Origin: Pedobacter metabolipauper
Lineage (GTDB): Bacteria > Bacteroidota > Bacteroidia > Sphingobacteriales > Sphingobacteriaceae
NCBI RefSeq assembly: GCF_004362715.1
Contig: NZ_SNYC01000005.1
Location: 249,781-313,780, forward strand
DNA: 64,000 bases
Direction of reading: 5' to 3'
Shown one piece after another: positions 61,972-64,000 of this stretch. The notes beneath the pieces were generated by a model. That model was given only the letters and a program-made list of their open reading frames with translations. It ran no database searches and was not told the origin of the DNA. Made by a program: the position numbers and the translations under genes. How positions within the stretch are numbered: the stretch's first letter is position 1; each line of letters opens with the position of its first letter.

Positions 61972-63237
61972 TCATCGCGGATTTATTAATACCTTCAATT
62001 TCTCCAGCTTTGTCAATTTCCGCGTTTTTATCAAGAAGATGATCAACGCGCTTAGCAGGCAAGCAATGCTGATTACAATAAAAATACTGTTGCTGTTTCC
62101 CGTTTTATCTATTACATACCCCAGTAAAGGCTCACCAATTGCCGCAAAGATATAGCCGCACATATTCATGAACCCTATTCCTGTGCCGGTAAGCCGGTTG
62201 CCCAATATATCCGGACTTAAAGGCCAAAAACATGCCTGTGGACCGTACACACAAAAACCCGCCAGGAGCATCAGCACACCGCTGATGATGATATTGTGAC
62301 CGGGTGTAAAATAGATTAAAATAGAGATCAGGGCACTGCAAAACATCCCCACGAAAATAGCCATTAACCTGTCCTTTTTGAATAGCGTGTCTGACAGCAT
62401 TCCGAAGGATAGCGCCCCTAGAGCCATCCCTACGGGAAGCAAAAAGGTTACCCAGATATTCCCGGGGTTAGCTTTCCAGTTTTCACCGAGAAAATGAACA
62501 GGTACCCAAAAAATGAGTCCGTAACGAGCCATGCTTTCAAAACCGAAGGCAACTGAGATGAACATGAACTTAGGATTGCGGAATACCAATCCGTAGCGGG
62601 TAGTCCAGCTCAACTCTGGCTCTTCTTCCATTGAACGGATGGCTTTTTCAGATTCTTTTTCTGGCTTATCTTTTACGAAAATCAAAAAGATTGTGGCTGT
62701 AACGGCGAGCAATAAGATGGGCAGACGGAATAGCATGCGCCATTCAAATCCCTGCTGCAATAAAATGATAGACAGAAAATAGGTTACCGCTGAGGAAAGT
62801 CCTGCCGCCATGGTGTAAAATCCAAATGCCTTCCCCCGTTCACTTTCTCCCCACCAATTGTTGATGAGTTTGGCTCCCGGAGCCCAGGCCATGGACTGGA
62901 AAAAACCATTGGCACCCCATAACAACATGATCATTCCGGAAGTACTGGAAAAACTGATTGCAATATTCGTCAATATAGACAGGTAGGCACCAGTTACCAC
63001 CATCATTTTGGGACTGAACTTATCGGCCAGGTTTCCATTGATCAGCTGACCTATGGCGTAACCGATCAGCATTGCAAAACTGATCCAGCCAATGGTACTG
63101 TATGAAATATCCAGTGCGGCAGACATACCCTTTACCGCCCAGCCAAAATTATGGCGTCCGGTGTAAAAAAACAGGTAACACAACATGGTTAACAACAACA
63201 TCTTCCATTGTTGTTTTCGGAATGGACTAGTTTTCAT
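61972..63237 (-). CDS. MFS transporter of the organophosphate (GlpT/UhpT-like) group
   Basis: 421 residues with 12 predicted helices. Y-T-G-R-H-N-F-G in helix 1, G-Y-A-I-G-Q-L-I-N-G-N-L-A-D-K between helices 2 and 3, and W-G-A-N-G-F-F-Q-S-M-A-W-A-P-G-A-K-L-I-N-N-W-W in helix 4-5 are the marks of organophosphate:phosphate antiporters. With the HpnZ-like gene 11 bases upstream in overlap, a phosphonate is a likely substrate. Inner membrane. Confidence 0.85.
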   Translation of the reverse strand: MKTSPFRKQQWKMLLLTMLCYLFFYTGRHNFGWAVKGMSAALDISYSTIGWISFAMLIGYAIGQLINGNLADKFSPKMMVVTGAYLSILTNIAISFSSTSGMIMLLWGANGFFQSMAWAPGAKLINNWWGESERGKAFGFYTMAAGLSSAVTYFLSIILLQQGFEWRMLFRLPILLLAVTATIFLIFVKDKPEKESEKAIRSMEEEPELSWTTRYGLVFRNPKFMFISVAFGFESMARYGLIFWVPVHFLGENWKANPGNIWVTFLLPVGMALGALSFGMLSDTLFKKDRLMAIFVGMFCSALISILIYFTPGHNIIISGVLMLLAGFCVYGPQACFWPLSPDILGNRLTGTGIGFMNMCGYIFAAIGEPLLGYVIDKTGNSNSIFIVISIACLLSALIIFLIKTRKLTKLEKLKVLINPR

Positions 63238-64000
63238 TGTCTGCGTTTTTAAGCATGTTGATCCCTACCCTGATTGGCTTTTTAGCCACCGCATATTGAA
63301 ATGCCTTTTCTGAATCATCTAAAGAGAACTCATCACTAACTATCTTTTCAAACGGGAATTCGGTATAGTATGCCGTAATGAATTTTACAGCGGCAGCAAA
63401 GTCGTCATAATTATAGTTGTGCAGACCTTTGATGACGTTGAGGTTCCTGACCATTTTTTCTGCATTGATCTGTACCGGTCTGGCCTTGAACACTGCGCCA
63501 ATCCATATTGCTATCCCACCCAGGGTTAATGTTTCCAGACCAGTCTCCATGGCATCCGGGGAACCGCTCATATCAAACACAAGATCAATGTCGGTAGGCA
63601 GTTGATTAGTTTCTGAGGATAGGAATACACGATCTACGCCAAACTCCCTGGAAAGTGTTAACCGTTCGGCATTGATATCGGCCATACAGATCATGGATGC
63701 ACCAAGTGTTTTGCACATGGCAGAACACACAATGCCCAGCAGACCACTCCCTGAAATGAATACTTTTTTATTACTCACTTCTCCGGCAAGGCGGATTGCT
63801 CCGGCCACCGTTGCAATTGCACAATTGATGGTTGCCGCCACACTTAAAGGGATTTCCAGGCTAAGCTTAAGAACGGTAGTTCCGGGCCTGATGATACAAT
63901 GTGTAGACAGTCCCCCATGTAACGCATCATGATCCGTGATCTGGGCATGACCATATTTAAAAAGGTCATCTCCTTTTTGCGGCATGCCGGCAATGGCCAA
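63227..64000 (-). CDS. Zinc-type alcohol dehydrogenase, HpnZ-like, 5' end outside the window
   Basis: C-terminal 257 residues of a medium-chain dehydrogenase; the frame is open at 64000, so the catalytic-zinc domain is only partly present. G-G-L-S-T-H-C, I-N-C-A-I-A-T-V-A-G-A-I-R and the NAD-binding G-S-G-L-L-G-I-V resemble the putative phosphonate-catabolism-associated alcohol dehydrogenases (HpnZ, TIGR03366). It overlaps the transporter start by 11 bases. The rest of the operon should lie past the window edge. Confidence 0.8.
   Translation of the reverse strand: MAIAGMPQKGDDLFKYGHAQITDHDALHGGLSTHCIIRPGTTVLKLSLEIPLSVAATINCAIATVAGAIRLAGEVSNKKVFISGSGLLGIVCSAMCKTLGASMICMADINAERLTLSREFGVDRVFLSSETNQLPTDIDLVFDMSGSPDAMETGLETLTLGGIAIWIGAVFKARPVQINAEKMVRNLNVIKGLHNYNYDDFAAAVKFITAYYTEFPFEKIVSDEFSLDDSEKAFQYAVAKKPIRVGINMLKNADNEN

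Overview
The window comes from a Bacteroidota chromosome, most likely the Sphingobacteriaceae (Pedobacter-like). The reasons are the many TonB-dependent receptors with carboxypeptidase-regulatory or STN domains, FecI/FecR-type ECF systems, lipoboxes ending in a Cys followed by charged residues, LytS/LytTR pairs, TAnnTTTG-type -7 boxes and little Shine-Dalgarno signal. No rRNA, tRNA, CRISPR array or intact insertion sequence was seen.

Layout. (1) 2-9467, plus strand: a seven-gene block in which two paralogous TonB-dependent receptors flank three HmuY-family lipoproteins and two IPT-like lipoproteins. It is a probable haem or other haem-like ligand uptake locus, and the first receptor is cut by the window edge. 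(2) 9385-12548: small genes, namely an orphan 82-residue ORF, a lipoprotein, a MESH1/Rel-type HD hydrolase, a DUF2185 (Imm33-like) protein and a helical hypothetical. (3) 12581-26404, minus strand: two parallel ECF sigma / FecR / STN-receptor / lipoprotein systems (A and B) separated by a divergent, shortened msrA. Both fecR-receptor gaps carry a plus-strand -7 box and a hairpin, which I read as candidate antisense small RNAs. (4) 26732-34031, minus strand: a vitamin B12 uptake operon with promoter, cobalamin riboswitch, BtuB, BtuG-like propeller and three tandem PKD-type surface lipoproteins.

(5) 34193-40462: a visibly AT-richer segment with a PAP2 phosphatase, a DUF4249 lipoprotein and its receptor, divergent from a LytS/LytTR two-component pair. 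(6) 40979-48097: AraC regulator plus NAD-dependent epimerase, a pirin, a MoaF-calycin/periplasmic-binding fusion, SnoaL-like genes, a YcaC-type isochorismatase with one in-frame nonsense codon, a divergent Crp/Fnr regulator with a one-base frameshift, and a flavodoxin-fold oxidoreductase. (7) 48157-58569, minus strand: a long run of secreted, lipoprotein and small membrane genes, including two paralog pairs, around a TPR histidine kinase / LytTR regulator pair. (8) 58726-64000: aldo/keto reductase with a divergent HxlR regulator and a palindromic operator, a lipoprotein, a two-lobed aspartic-protease-like protein, and the edge of a probable phosphonate-catabolism operon (OPA-type MFS transporter and HpnZ-like dehydrogenase).

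How the parts fit: most of the window is outer-membrane nutrient capture (five receptor loci), each with its own surface lipoproteins and control layer (riboswitch, ECF/anti-sigma, LytTR, possible antisense RNA). Between these lie redox and detoxification genes, some visibly decaying.
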